Positions 1 to 7,405 of a DNA stretch of 17,260 nt are shown one piece after another. Each line of letters begins with the position of its first letter. The stretch's first letter is position 1. The stretch is from Nitrospira sp. (GTDB taxonomy: Bacteria > Nitrospirota > Nitrospiria > Nitrospirales > Nitrospiraceae): the NCBI GenBank assembly GCA_030456405.1, contig JAKDNQ010000023.1, positions 1 to 17,260 of the forward strand, written 5' to 3'. Under the pieces are notes generated by a model that was given only the letters and a program-made list of their open reading frames with translations, ran no database searches and was not told where the DNA came from. The position numbers were made by a program, and so were the translations under genes.

Positions 1-626
1 CCGTCGGTGGGGATGGGGACCAGTCGAGGAAAGACATCGGGCACTTTGACACGCGCGAAACAATCGCCTCGTTCGGGGTCCTTCACGATCACGGCAAGAT
101 TAAAGCTCAGACTTGAGATATGCGGAAAGGGATGAGTCGGATCGAAGGCCAGCGGCGTCAGCACGGGAAAAATCTCGCGCTGAAAGTATTGTTGAAGTGC
201 CTCTCGGTCCGCCTGCGCCAGCTCTACATAATGCAGAACATGAATGCCTGCCTCTCGCAGCCCCGGCAAAAGGTCCTGTTTCCAGCACACGTCCTGTCGT
301 TCAAAGTGGGAGACCAGCTCTCGGTTGATCGCCAATATTTGCTCAGATGGTGTCATGCCGTCCGGCGTTGTTCCGCCTATCCCGCCCGCCACCAGACGGC
401 GGAGGCCGGATACCCGAATCATAAAAAACTCGTCCAGATTCGTTGCGAAGATCGTCAGAAACTTCACTCGTTCCAGCAGGGCGTGACGCTTGTCCTCGGC
501 TTCTTCCAGAACCCGCAGATTGAACTGCAGCCAGCTGAGCTCGCGATTCAGAAAATAGTTCGGCTCATCGAGAACCTCCGATGAATCGCCGACTGGATGT
601 TGATGATCTGCACAATGATCACACAT
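1..626 (-). CDS. ppk1: Polyphosphate kinase 1, N-terminal part (runs off the left edge)
   Basis: Polyphosphate kinase 1 reversibly transfers the gamma-phosphate of ATP onto polyphosphate. The visible 208 residues are the N-terminal domain. After a short leader comes the family signature NRELSWLQFNLRVLEEA (about residues 27-43), then ATNLDEFFMIRV (61-72), and later LTPLAFDPTHPFPHISSLSF, all diagnostic of PPK1. The catalytic histidines and C-terminal domains lie outside the window. ATG at 626 is preceded by an AGGA-type ribosome binding site about 10 bases upstream. The first ten residues, MCDHCADHQH, are unusually rich in Cys and His and are not part of the core fold. The family call is secure from motifs. 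Together with the CHAD protein at 11797 it gives the window a polyphosphate theme. Confidence 0.95.
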   Translation of the reverse strand, partial: MCDHCADHQHPVGDSSEVLDEPNYFLNRELSWLQFNLRVLEEAEDKRHALLERVKFLTIFATNLDEFFMIRVSGLRRLVAGGIGGTTPDGMTPSEQILAINRELVSHFERQDVCWKQDLLPGLREAGIHVLHYVELAQADREALQQYFQREIFPVLTPLAFDPTHPFPHISSLSFNLAVIVKDPERGDCFARVKVPDVFPRLVPIPTD

Positions 627-675
627 GAAGGTTCCTACCGATAACCGGTTCTTAAACAGATCTCTACATCTGGAG

Positions 676-813
676 CTAATCTCCTGCCGACCGTAGCCGC
701 TCACTCCACCGGCCTGGTCTCATTGCAGCGCTAAGACCCAGCACACCGATGATGATCAAGAAGAAGACGAAAGATATGGTGAGGGAAAACGTACTGCGTA
801 GTCCTGTGATCAT
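676..813 (-). CDS. Possible 45-aa single-pass membrane protein
   Basis: A 45-codon frame starts at ATG 813 with a modest AGGGTGA ribosome binding site six bases upstream and ends at TAG 676. It encodes a short polar N-terminus, one strongly hydrophobic segment (about residues 10-30, rich in Phe, Ile, Leu, Val) and a basic C-terminal tail. This is the architecture of small inner-membrane proteins. It lies about 50 bases upstream of ppk1 on the same strand and could be co-transcribed with it. No family is recognised. The evidence is only the membrane-like composition, the start signal and the position. Confidence 0.4.
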   Translation of the reverse strand: MITGLRSTFSLTISFVFFLIIIGVLGLSAAMRPGRWSERLRSAGD

Positions 814-1489
814 AACGAGTCACCCTATTGCAGATTAGGAGACGCTGTAAATCGAGCAAGCCCGCACCAACCTTCGAGCACGGCCACTTGCGCTGACTCG
901 CCCAGAGGATCACGTATTCTCACGTCGATCCCGGCATACTAGAGGCCCAGGAGACCGAATCATCGGCGATCATGATACAGGCAAACGTAAGCAAGGTTCC
1001 GATAAACGTGCAGAACTTGCAGAAGTTGATGAGGAAATTCTACTCTGACTCAGATTACTATGCCGTTTCAGGTTGGTTACGAATCTGTAACATTTTGCTC
1101 TCTCGTCTTATCGAGAGGTTGGTCGCTTCCGACGCTTGGCGCGGCGCATCTTGCCCACCTTCAGCCTGATGAGGACGGACAAGCCTCTCTACGGATTTCG
1201 CGGAGCGAACAGCCGCTGGTTCAGGAGGCACCCGGGGGGAGAAAACGTTCACCGACTATGGAGCAACGATTACAGGTCCGTGGTATTACCAACGAGAGAC
1301 TCATGGGATTCGGCCCTCTGCTCGTCGAGTTTGCCTCAAAACCGCTTGGCGTTCATGAGCGGATTCGCAGGTGGGCAATGAGAACAGCCTGATCATCATT
1401 ACGACCAACCGCCAGGCATTCGTCTTCGGCTGCCCGAATTGGCGGACGGGATGAATTCGAGTGATGGGCCCTGGTGAACTCCCGCGCGA
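814..1489. other. About 680 bases without a convincing gene
   Basis: Several open frames of 60-110 codons cross this stretch on both strands, but none has a good ribosome binding site, a recognisable motif or a consistent composition. A perfect 6-bp hairpin with a 6-base loop (CTCTCG/CGAGAG, 1100-1117) is visible without a T tract. Two TTAC/TAAC-type 7-mers spaced 11 bp lie at 1075-1081 and 1086-1092, but there is no third unit, no -10 and no gene behind them. The stretch may be a decayed gene or plain intergenic DNA. Confidence 0.5.
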
Positions 1490-1545
1490 TTTAACAGAAA
1501 ATTTACCCGGTCTTAATTGAGTCGGATGGCCGTTCCTTGTATTCT
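1490..1545 (+). promoter_or_regulatory. Phased TAAC-repeat promoter (Pho-box-like) upstream of the 53-aa ORF
   Basis: Three 7-bp units at exact 11-bp steps: TTTAACA (1490-1496), ATTTACC (1501-1507) and CTTAATT (1512-1518). A -10-like TATTCT (1540-1545) starts 21 bases after the third unit. A -35-like TTGAGT (1517-1522) is spaced 17 bp from it and overlaps the last unit. The predicted start of transcription near 1552 would leave a leader of about 23 bases. The geometry matches PhoB-type direct-repeat operators; the identity of the binding protein is inferred. Confidence 0.6.
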
Positions 1546-1574
1546 CCGGCCTCTCCCTCAGTTTGGAGGTCTTC

Positions 1575-1736
1575 ATGAGTTCCTCGCCACACGTTCCGTA
1601 TGTCGAAATCCATGTCCCCATTGCGTATAGCGAACAAGAGTTCCTACGGCACGCGGTGCAAGCAGCGGTAAATAAGTATCGTGAACTGCATCCCCAGGTG
1701 GGCCCACCACAAGCAACCTGTGACGAAGTACTCTGA
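1575..1736 (+). CDS. Small 53-aa protein of unknown function, own promoter and terminator
   Basis: ATG 1575 has a GGAGG ribosome binding site five bases upstream. The 53 codons end at TGA 1734-1736. The protein has no membrane segment or known motif. It contains a Tyr/Val/Ile-rich N-terminal strand region (VPYVEIHVPIAY) and a likely helix (EQEFLRHAVQAAVNKYRE). It is framed by a phased-repeat promoter and a hairpin terminator, making a self-contained unit of about 280 bases, which is the main reason to believe it is real. A 13-bp tandem duplication overlaps the stop: with one copy the protein would read on seven more residues and end at 60 aa. Function unknown; if the promoter call is right it is a phosphate-regulated peptide. 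Confidence 0.55.
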   Translation: MSSSPHVPYVEIHVPIAYSEQEFLRHAVQAAVNKYRELHPQVGPPQATCDEVL

Positions 1737-1746
1737 CGAAGTACTC
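1721..1746. repeat. 13-bp tandem duplication at the end of the 53-aa ORF
   Basis: TGACGAAGTACTC occurs at 1721-1733 and again immediately at 1734-1746. Because 13 is not a multiple of three, the second copy brings a TGA into frame. This looks like a replication-slippage product or a local assembly artefact. Confidence 0.9.
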
Positions 1747-1771
1747 TCCTTGCAGGAGAGCTCTTCTTGAC
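1744..1771 (+). terminator. Hairpin terminator of the 53-aa unit
   Basis: A perfect 7-bp stem, CTCTCCT (1744-1750) and AGGAGAG (1754-1760), with a 3-base loop, begins eight bases after the stop codon. It is followed by the pyrimidine-rich run CTCTTCTT (1761-1768). It has the form of an intrinsic terminator, though the T tract is interrupted by C. Confidence 0.5.
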
Positions 1772-2068
1772 ATGCAGGTTTCTTCAACCGATGGGTGACG
1801 GAACCTACGTTATGCACGTCCCATCACGTAAGTGGGACATGCGGAGAAATGGAGAGAACCACATCTGACGAATCGTTGGGACTGCACCAACCGCTAATTG
1901 CCCTACCTCTACTCCCACTGGCCGTTGCGGAGAGGGAATCAGATGATGGATGGTGGAATCCCTCTCCCTCTAGGTCACCGCAACAAAATGACTCGCTCAC
2001 GATTTGATATCGTGCCCGCGTCGCATGGAGACGAGCGGTCGGAAGAGGCGATGCAGGTCCCTGCCTCA
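1772..2068. other. No gene seen
   Basis: About 300 bases between the terminator of the small unit and the 3' end of the TIGR03790 pseudogene. An imperfect stem-loop (GTCCCA at 1818-1823 with TGGGAC at 1833-1838) is the only structure noticed. Open frames here lack ribosome binding sites and motifs. Confidence 0.5.
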
Positions 2069-3980
2069 TCAAGGCGCCTGTGGGATAGGATGCTGGATTT
2101 GATCTCGAAGAATGGCGTCGAGCTTGGCGCGAGATTGTGCATGAACGCGCCTCAACTCTCCCCTGATGAAGATTGGATCGTCGAAGGTCCGATCGGATGG
2201 TGCGATCGGGGCGAGAGGAAACATGGTCAGCGATGATCGCTTTGCAGCTGGTTTGGTCTTCCAGGGATTGTAGAGCCGATCGCGACGAGCACCATGCGCC
2301 AGCTGATCCATCGACTGGTCAAGTAATAGGCCTCGACCAGCGAATACTGGCCAGTCGTCAGAAGCGCTACAAACTCCAGCGGCTCAGGAAACGCATCCAG
2401 ATACGGTTCACCGATCGAACCGAGCGTCGCGGTAATCCCATGTTCCAGCGCATTCTTACACCAGCCTGACTCTGAAGCGCTGTGGAGACTCACGACTTCC
2501 GCAGAAGCCATGTGATAGCCGATCGCGCCTGGTAGAAATGTAAACGCGTCCTCGTATCGTCTGAGTCGATACCAGCCTACATAGAGCGCAACATCCGGTG
2601 CTTCACCAAGACGATGAAGTCGAGTCTCGGTGTCCTCCAATTTCGATCGGTAGGCCGTGTGTTGTGTGAAGAAGCGATTCAAGTCACGCAGGCTTTGATC
2701 GTAACGACCGTAGGTATCTGATTGGCCTTTGACCGGCAAGCCTCGTGCATCGAGATAGACCGTCTCGATGAGACCCTGTTGCTCAGCCTCTCTCGCACGA
2801 TCTACTAGGCGGAAGGCCAGATCGGCAGTCGGCGCAACGAGCCGGCTCACCATCAGTATTGGGATGTCCCGGCGGGACCTTCCCGCAGACTTCTTGAACG
2901 CATGATGGAACGGATTGGGGCGGCGCCAGGCAACTCCGTACTGACCTCGATCCCACCACAAGAAGCTCAACTCGCTGTCCACGCTTGCGTCGGCCTGTTC
3001 GCCGGACAGGAGATTCAATTCCAGGGCGGCCAAGCCAAAGACGCCATGAGCCCCATAGACCTGCCCGACCTGTTGGTACAGTTCGGCTCGCCGGCTGCGG
3101 ACTGGGAGGTCCAACGACCCCAGTAAGAGCTGCAATCCTTCCAATTGCTGAGCCCGAACTTTCGCATCTGCCCCATGACTTAGGCCCTGCCCCTCTCTGG
3201 CAAGATCATGACGCAGCTGTGCAAGGCCGGCCAGCCCCTGATGGTCTCTGACCACAGCGTCCAATTGCGCAGACCATTGATGAAGCGTCGGCATCTTCAG
3301 CTGCTTAACCCGTTTAACGGATTCCTGGACCACCTCGTCGACTCGCAGCAAGAACGCCACGTGGCGTTCATGCGCCACAATACCTTAATACCTTGTTCCT
3401 TCTTCTTGGGCTGAGCCGGCTTGGAACCGGACGGCAAGGCGATGTCGCGAGCTAGGCGCTCGATGTCCACCAACTGCAACCTTGCGACACCGAGTCTGTC
3501 GCTCGCATCACGCTGCCAGCGCTGTTCCTCTGCCGTAAGTTTCGGCGGTGCGACTCTAAGAGGCACGCCATAGACCGTCACCAGGAGACGAATGGATTGC
3601 TGGATCCGATGGTTCTGCAACGCTTGCCGAAGCGGCATGACCAATCGACGCTCATAGTCCTCTCGGCTCATGGTGTCGTCAAGCGGAAGATCCAGTTTGG
3701 CAATCTGTTGCGCGGGGACTCCCCGGTTGGTCGCATAATGTTCCGCAACCATCAGACTCTCCCTGCTGTTGGCATTGGCGACAATCATGACCTGGTGGGC
3801 CGAGAGTTCGGCTTGTGCGGGAGGAACGTTCCCCATGAGGGTGATGACGAGGAGAACGAACCCAGTGATCGCAAGTCGAACGGGCAGGAAGAAGGTAATG
3901 AGCTTCTCGTTGGTAACACGTGTGGCCGACGTCATTGTGTTCAGTGCAGTAAATCTAAGTGCATGAACAAGAAACCGCAT
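2069..3980 (-). pseudogene. TIGR03790 family secreted protein, broken by two frameshifts
   Basis: Three consecutive minus-strand frames together make one protein of about 635 residues. Frame one (from ATG 3980) has a signal peptide ending near PPAQA, then the TIGR03790-type N-terminal signature: an ANANSRES strand, AEHYATNRGVPAQQI, a LDLP segment, SREDYERR, and VTVYGVPLRV. At 3379-3394 the 8-bp duplication of AATACCTT shifts the frame; removing one copy joins frame one to frame two exactly (KEQGI then VAHERHVAF). Frame two carries the central part through PTADLAFRLVDRA, GYHMASAEVVSLHS and ISWRMVLVAIG. Near 2283 the expected IGDPLY-type ending is lost and sequence resumes in a third frame (LYNPWKTKPAA) ending at 2069. 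That fits a deletion of about 7 bases. The biochemical role of the family is not established. The two lesions mean no full-length product unless they are assembly errors. Confidence 0.85.
3379..3394. repeat. 8-bp tandem duplication causing the first TIGR03790 frameshift
   Basis: AATACCTT at 3379-3386 is repeated directly at 3387-3394. Deleting one copy restores a continuous reading frame through the junction on the minus strand, so the duplication is the lesion itself. Confidence 0.9.
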
Positions 3981-4092
3981 CTGTTGTCAAGCCGTGCTCA
4001 TACTCAAGTCCCCAAGTCCTTGTATACGAGGGACAGAAGGTCGCGCAACAAAAACGACCGGCAAATCATCAAATCAGGAGGAAGGAGGGAGC

Positions 4093-4147
4093 CGTAACTC
4101 AATCTTAACTCTCCTATGATTTTGCGCTAACCAGGCTCGGCCATAGT
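4093..4147 (+). promoter_or_regulatory. Phased TAAC-repeat promoter of the choice-of-anchor I gene
   Basis: CGTAACT (4093-4099) and CTTAACT (4104-4110) are 11 bp apart. A degenerate third unit, TATGATT, occupies the next 11-bp step (4115-4121), and the -10-like CATAGT (4142-4147) follows after exactly 20 bases. An alternative reading takes TATGAT (4115-4120) itself as a -10. The leader to ATG 4238 would be about 85 bases. The diverging TIGR03790 gene shares this intergenic region. Confidence 0.5.
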
Positions 4148-4237
4148 GTCTGCCCGCGGCAAGCGGATAATTCCTGGTCATGAATTGGATGACCACAAGA
4201 CCGGCAGATAACGTTGATGCAACCTGGAGGGAGACAC

Positions 4238-5902
4238 ATGAAGTTCGAACAGGCAATCGTCGGAATAGGACTACTCAGCGTGATGGGACTGCCGATGTCC
4301 GGCGAGGCGGCGGACTCAAAGTCCATCACCCTGAAACAGATCGGTCGATATAGTGCAGGGGCCAGCACCGCCTCCGATGAGCCGCGGGCCGAAATTGCCG
4401 CCTATGATCCGGCGTCCAAGCGGTTGTTCAGCGTCAATCTCAATCTTCGCCAGCTGGATGTGCTCGATCTCAGCAACCCCGAGTCACAGGTCTTGGCCCC
4501 AGTCCAGACCGTTCCGCTCGGCGGCAAACCCAATAGCGTGGCCGTCCACGACGGCATCGTTGCCGTGGCCGTCGAAGGCCTTCAGAAAACGGACCCAGGG
4601 ACCGTGAAGTTTTTCAACACCAGCGGCGCACTCCTCAATACCCTCACGGTCGGGGCTCTGCCCGACATGCTGGTCTTCTCACCAAACGGCAAGTGGCTGC
4701 TCGTGGCGAATGAAGGCGAACCCAACAGCTACAACAATAACCCGATGCCCTCCGTGGACCCGGAAGGGTCGGTGAGCGTCATCGACATGACGCCGGACGT
4801 GACCAGTCTCACGCAGCTCAACGTCCGGACTGCGACGTTCAGCCTCGCTATTCCACAGGAGAACGCCTCGAGCATCAGGATCTACGGCCCCAACGCGACA
4901 TTCGCGCAAGATATTGAACCGGAATACATCACCGTGTCTCGTAATTCCAAAACTGCCTGGGTGACCTTACAGGAAAATAACGCGATCGGCATCCTGGATA
5001 TTCCGACCGCCACCTTCACCAAGCTCGTCGGACTCGGCTTCAAAAACCACTCCCTCACCGGCAACGAATTGGACGCCAGCGACCGGGACGTGCCCGGTGC
5101 GAGTAACAATGGCATCATCAACATCCGCAATTGGCCGGTGTTCGGGATGTACGAGCCCGACGCGATTGCCTCGTATCGCGTGAACGGGGACACCTATCTC
5201 GTCACGGCCAATGAAGGGGACACGCGCGACTATCCCCCTGGCTTCAGCGAAGAAGCGCGCGCCGGCACGCTCACCCTGGATGCCGCAGCTTTTGCCGCCC
5301 AAGGGTATCCCGACATCACGACGGGAGAAACCGGTCTCCGCAATAACGACAACCTCGGCCGGCTGACGGTGACGAATGTGAACGGCGCTAAGGAACTTGA
5401 TACCGACCAGGAGTTTGAACGTCTCTACGTGCCAGGAGGACGGTCTTTCTCCATTCGCCGCGCAGACGGGACGCTGGTTTACGACAGTGGCGACGAACTC
5501 GAACAACGCACGGCGGCCCTGCTTCCCGATCTGTTCAATTCACAAGGGGACATCGCCACCTTCGACACCAGAAGCGACAACAAAGGCCCCGAACCGGAGG
5601 GCGTCGCGATCGGGAAAGTCTCCGGCAGAACCTATGCCTTCATCGGCTTGGAGCGAATCGGCGGTGTCATGGTCTACGACATCTCCAAGCCTACCGAGCC
5701 GAAGTTTGCCACCTACATCAACACTGCGCCAACCGACCTTGCCCCTGAAGGCCTGTTCTTCATCAAGAAAAAGGACAGTCCGAACGGCAACCCCCTCATA
5801 GTCGTCTCACACGAAGTCAGCAATACTGTCGTCGTTTTTGAAATCGAGCGAGATTCACAGGATAAGGACGTCGAGGATGACGATGACGAGGGTAATCGCT
5901 AA
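4238..5902 (+). CDS. Secreted choice-of-anchor I family protein
   Basis: A 554-residue exported protein. ATG 4238 is chosen over ATG 4214 because GGAGGG lies six bases upstream and a signal peptide follows (cleavage near GEAA, about residue 25). The body is a beta-propeller-like repeat region with the hallmarks of the choice-of-anchor I family: PNGKWLLVANEGEPN (149-163), DPEGSVSVID (174-183), NSKTAWVTLQENNAIGILD (236-254), YLVTANEGDTRDY (320-332) and PEPEGVAIG (451-459). The C-terminus is a short acidic tail (VEDDDDEGNR) with no transmembrane or sorting anchor, so it is probably periplasmic or secreted. Some relatives are annotated as alkaline phosphatases, but activity cannot be read from sequence. 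The Pho-like promoter, and a decayed copy of the same gene behind the 5'-nucleotidase, suggest a role in phosphorus scavenging. Confidence 0.9.
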   Translation: MKFEQAIVGIGLLSVMGLPMSGEAADSKSITLKQIGRYSAGASTASDEPRAEIAAYDPASKRLFSVNLNLRQLDVLDLSNPESQVLAPVQTVPLGGKPNSVAVHDGIVAVAVEGLQKTDPGTVKFFNTSGALLNTLTVGALPDMLVFSPNGKWLLVANEGEPNSYNNNPMPSVDPEGSVSVIDMTPDVTSLTQLNVRTATFSLAIPQENASSIRIYGPNATFAQDIEPEYITVSRNSKTAWVTLQENNAIGILDIPTATFTKLVGLGFKNHSLTGNELDASDRDVPGASNNGIINIRNWPVFGMYEPDAIASYRVNGDTYLVTANEGDTRDYPPGFSEEARAGTLTLDAAAFAAQGYPDITTGETGLRNNDNLGRLTVTNVNGAKELDTDQEFERLYVPGGRSFSIRRADGTLVYDSGDELEQRTAALLPDLFNSQGDIATFDTRSDNKGPEPEGVAIGKVSGRTYAFIGLERIGGVMVYDISKPTEPKFATYINTAPTDLAPEGLFFIKKKDSPNGNPLIVVSHEVSNTVVVFEIERDSQDKDVEDDDDEGNR

Positions 5903-6034
5903 CACGCCCCAACATAAGAAACGGGGTCGTGAGCCTGGGTGATAGATTTGTCCAGTGGCGGTAAAGTAGAAGGGGTTCTTCCTTAACCGTCTTCAATTGC
6001 TTTCATCTCAGACGGCAGCAATTATCAGTCGGCC

Positions 6035-6496
6035 TCAAAAGATGACGGTGGCAAGGTAGTGACCAAACCGCTCCTTGTCAGCAATCCGTACCCCGGGCAG
6101 ATGTTTTTGAAGTTCGTGAAACACGTCCTTCGCATTCTTTGTGAGGAGGGCGGTAATGAGGCGTTTGTTCTGAGCCACACCGAGCGGGAACAGTTTTTCT
6201 TCAAGAAGGCACTGTAGGCATTGCGCGCATCTCGTAGCAGTGGTCGCAGCAATCCGCGCAAATGATGAAAGTGCGATCAGCCCTGATTGACCGAAGTTGA
6301 TTCCGAACAGATAGGATTCGATTCGAAAATAGACGCGCTGGTGTTCAGGGAGGGCCCACATCTCGTTGTTGTCGTACCTACGGGAACGTTCCTCAAGAAA
6401 CGCGGCTTGGAAGTTTTGAAAGAACACCCCGTTCAGGGACTTCATGATCCGATCTGCTTCTTGCTGTGAAAGGTCCGTAATGCTTAGAGTGTCCAC
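6035..6496 (-). CDS. Hypothetical 153-aa protein
   Basis: The start is set at GTG 6496 because AAGGA lies six bases upstream; a TTG at 6517, directly after the upstream stop, is the alternative. The 153 residues look like a soluble helical protein: SITDLSQQEADRIMKSL near the start, a Tyr/Arg-rich middle (EERSRRYDNNEMWAL, HQRVYFRIESYLFGIN), a CAQCLQC cysteine cluster near residue 104, and a C-terminal HELQKHLPGVRIADKERFGH. No family is recognised. It directly follows the small gene ending at 6518 and is probably translated from the same transcript, which starts at the repeat promoter near 6867. Confidence 0.6.
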   Translation of the reverse strand: MDTLSITDLSQQEADRIMKSLNGVFFQNFQAAFLEERSRRYDNNEMWALPEHQRVYFRIESYLFGINFGQSGLIALSSFARIAATTATRCAQCLQCLLEEKLFPLGVAQNKRLITALLTKNAKDVFHELQKHLPGVRIADKERFGHYLATVIF

Positions 6497-6517
6497 TGCG
6501 TATCCTTGCCCTGGCAA

Positions 6518-6772
6518 TCATTCGCTCCGCTCGCCCCCCCCCCCCAGATCGTCACGCTGCGCACCTCGGTTGAATGTCGGAATAGGTTGCGCAGCTCGTG
6601 AGCAGGCCTCCTTGCTCGTGGCGGTGGCAGCATATACAGGGTACCCATGCTGGAATTCCCCTGTCCGTTTCACGAATCCCAAGCACTCCAACTCGCGGAG
6701 TAACTGGAGGACCTCATGGAGGGAGATCATCTTCTCATAGTTTACCGCCGCCTCGGTCTTCGATGCACGCAT
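6518..6772 (-). CDS. Small 84-aa protein, possible winged-helix domain, with a homopolymeric G tract near its end
   Basis: ATG 6772 is fixed by a strong AAAGGAGG site and by a phased-repeat promoter whose predicted start point lies about 34 bases upstream. Residues about 15-50 (MISLHEVLQLLRELECLGF, then VKRTGEFQHGYPVYAAT) resemble a small winged-helix or HTH unit with a beta hairpin, judged only by pattern. The tail is low complexity and includes four glycines encoded by a run of 12 G. Losing one or two G would replace the last four residues (ERSE) with a different and longer tail. No specific family is recognised. It is the first gene of a likely pair with the 153-aa protein. Confidence 0.6.
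   Translation of the reverse strand: MRASKTEAAVNYEKMISLHEVLQLLRELECLGFVKRTGEFQHGYPVYAATATSKEACSRAAQPIPTFNRGAQRDDLGGGGERSE
6534..6545. repeat. Homopolymer of 12 C (12 G on the coding strand)
   Basis: A run of twelve C lies inside the last codons of the minus-strand 84-aa gene. Runs of this length are prone to slipped-strand length change and to sequencing error. Confidence 0.9.
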
Positions 6773-6811
6773 GGCGCCTCCTTTGAGAGAGAGGGTGGAT
6801 GCTTGATCCTT

Positions 6812-6867
6812 ATCTTGCACCGCACCGCCGCTTGGATCAATTACGGTGAGGTTAAGTTCACGTAAAA
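6812..6867 (-). promoter_or_regulatory. Phased TAAC-repeat promoter of the 84-aa/153-aa gene pair
   Basis: On the minus strand: TTTTACG (6867-6861), CTTAACC (6856-6850) and CGTAATT (6845-6839), each 11 bp apart. A weak -10-like CAAGAT (6817-6812) follows after 21 bases. The array lies over the last codons of the upstream reading frame ending at 6841 and points at ATG 6772. Confidence 0.55.
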
Positions 6868-7341
6868 ATGTGTCATGGGCATGCCCTCCTGGGCACAAGC
6901 CCCTTGGAGAACGAATGTCATGAAGGGCTGTACTGCACCGCTCAAAATGTCGACAGGCACCAAAGGCATTCGGTACAGGACATTCACTGAATCCATTGAA
7001 GATTCATCGTGGCAGAAGATAGCCGAAAGATTCCTCACCAGATGAACCAACGTGTGCAGCCGGCCTCGGAGCAGGAATTCATAGTCGTGTTTCACGAAAT
7101 CGTCACAGCCATGAAGATCAATAGCGTACACCCGCAGGCACAAAGCGACCCGTTCTGGATTCTCTATGACATGAGGGGGGCCATCGTCCGCGGCTGAGTC
7201 ACTAGAGAGTGTTGTACCGGTTAAAATTAGACTGGCGACTAAGTCGGTCGGGCGCAGGAAAGACAGGAAAGTGCGGCGATTTATCCTGCCTTGCTTAGGG
7301 ATATTGCATTTGAAGCAGGCGCGATTGGAGGTTCGCCGCAA
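6841..7341 (-). CDS. Hypothetical protein, possibly exported (doubtful)
   Basis: A 166-codon minus-strand frame. The N-terminus contains NRRTFLSF followed by a moderately hydrophobic stretch (LVASLILTGTTLSS), which vaguely resembles a Tat-type signal; several Cys and His follow (CLRVYAIDLHGCDDF, AIFCHDESS). No family is recognised and no clear ribosome binding site precedes ATG 7341. The last codons coincide with the repeat array that serves the downstream gene, so the 3' end of the frame may be regulatory DNA read as protein. A competing plus-strand frame (GTG 7009 to 7197) has similar codon composition. Low confidence that this is translated. Confidence 0.35.
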   Translation of the reverse strand: MRRTSNRACFKCNIPKQGRINRRTFLSFLRPTDLVASLILTGTTLSSDSAADDGPPHVIENPERVALCLRVYAIDLHGCDDFVKHDYEFLLRGRLHTLVHLVRNLSAIFCHDESSMDSVNVLYRMPLVPVDILSGAVQPFMTFVLQGACAQEGMPMTHFYVNLTSP

Positions 7342-7343
7342 TT

Positions 7344-7379
7344 CCTGAGACAGTCTTCCCTAAGCAGTCTCTCCTCAGG
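7344..7379 (-). terminator. Weak hairpin downstream of the bactofilin gene
   Basis: CCTGAGAC (7344-7351) can pair with GTCTC and CTCAGG (7367-7379) with a two-base bulge. It lies about 30 bases after the bactofilin stop, but no T tract follows on the minus strand, so termination is uncertain. Confidence 0.25.
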
Positions 7380-7405
7380 TGCAACGACGCTGCATAGATA
7401 TCCCG

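Noticed and set aside
1075..1092. A seventh phased pair, GGTTACG and TGTAACA, spaced 11 bp
   Set aside because: No third unit, no -10 at 20-21 bases and no credible gene downstream; probably chance.
1060..1392. Plus-strand open frame of 110 codons
   Set aside because: No ribosome binding site or recognised motif, and other frames are equally open here.
1898..2236. Plus-strand open frame of 112 codons
   Set aside because: It lies opposite the displaced C-terminal part of the TIGR03790 pseudogene, which explains the openness.
4967..5506. Long minus-strand frame inside the choice-of-anchor I gene
   Set aside because: Shadow of a well-supported plus-strand gene; no start signal.
6556..6595. 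Inverted repeat GCTGCGCA/TGCGCAGC next to the poly-C run
   Set aside because: It lies inside the coding region of the 84-aa gene with a 24-base loop; no functional role can be supported.
7009..7197. Plus-strand 62-codon frame starting at GTG
   Set aside because: Weak start region and no motif. It competes with the minus-strand frame at 6841-7341; neither is secure.
7205..7230. TAAC-type words on the minus strand near GGTTAAAATTAG
   Set aside because: Cores are 6 and 9 bp apart, not 11, and no start codon with a ribosome binding site follows.
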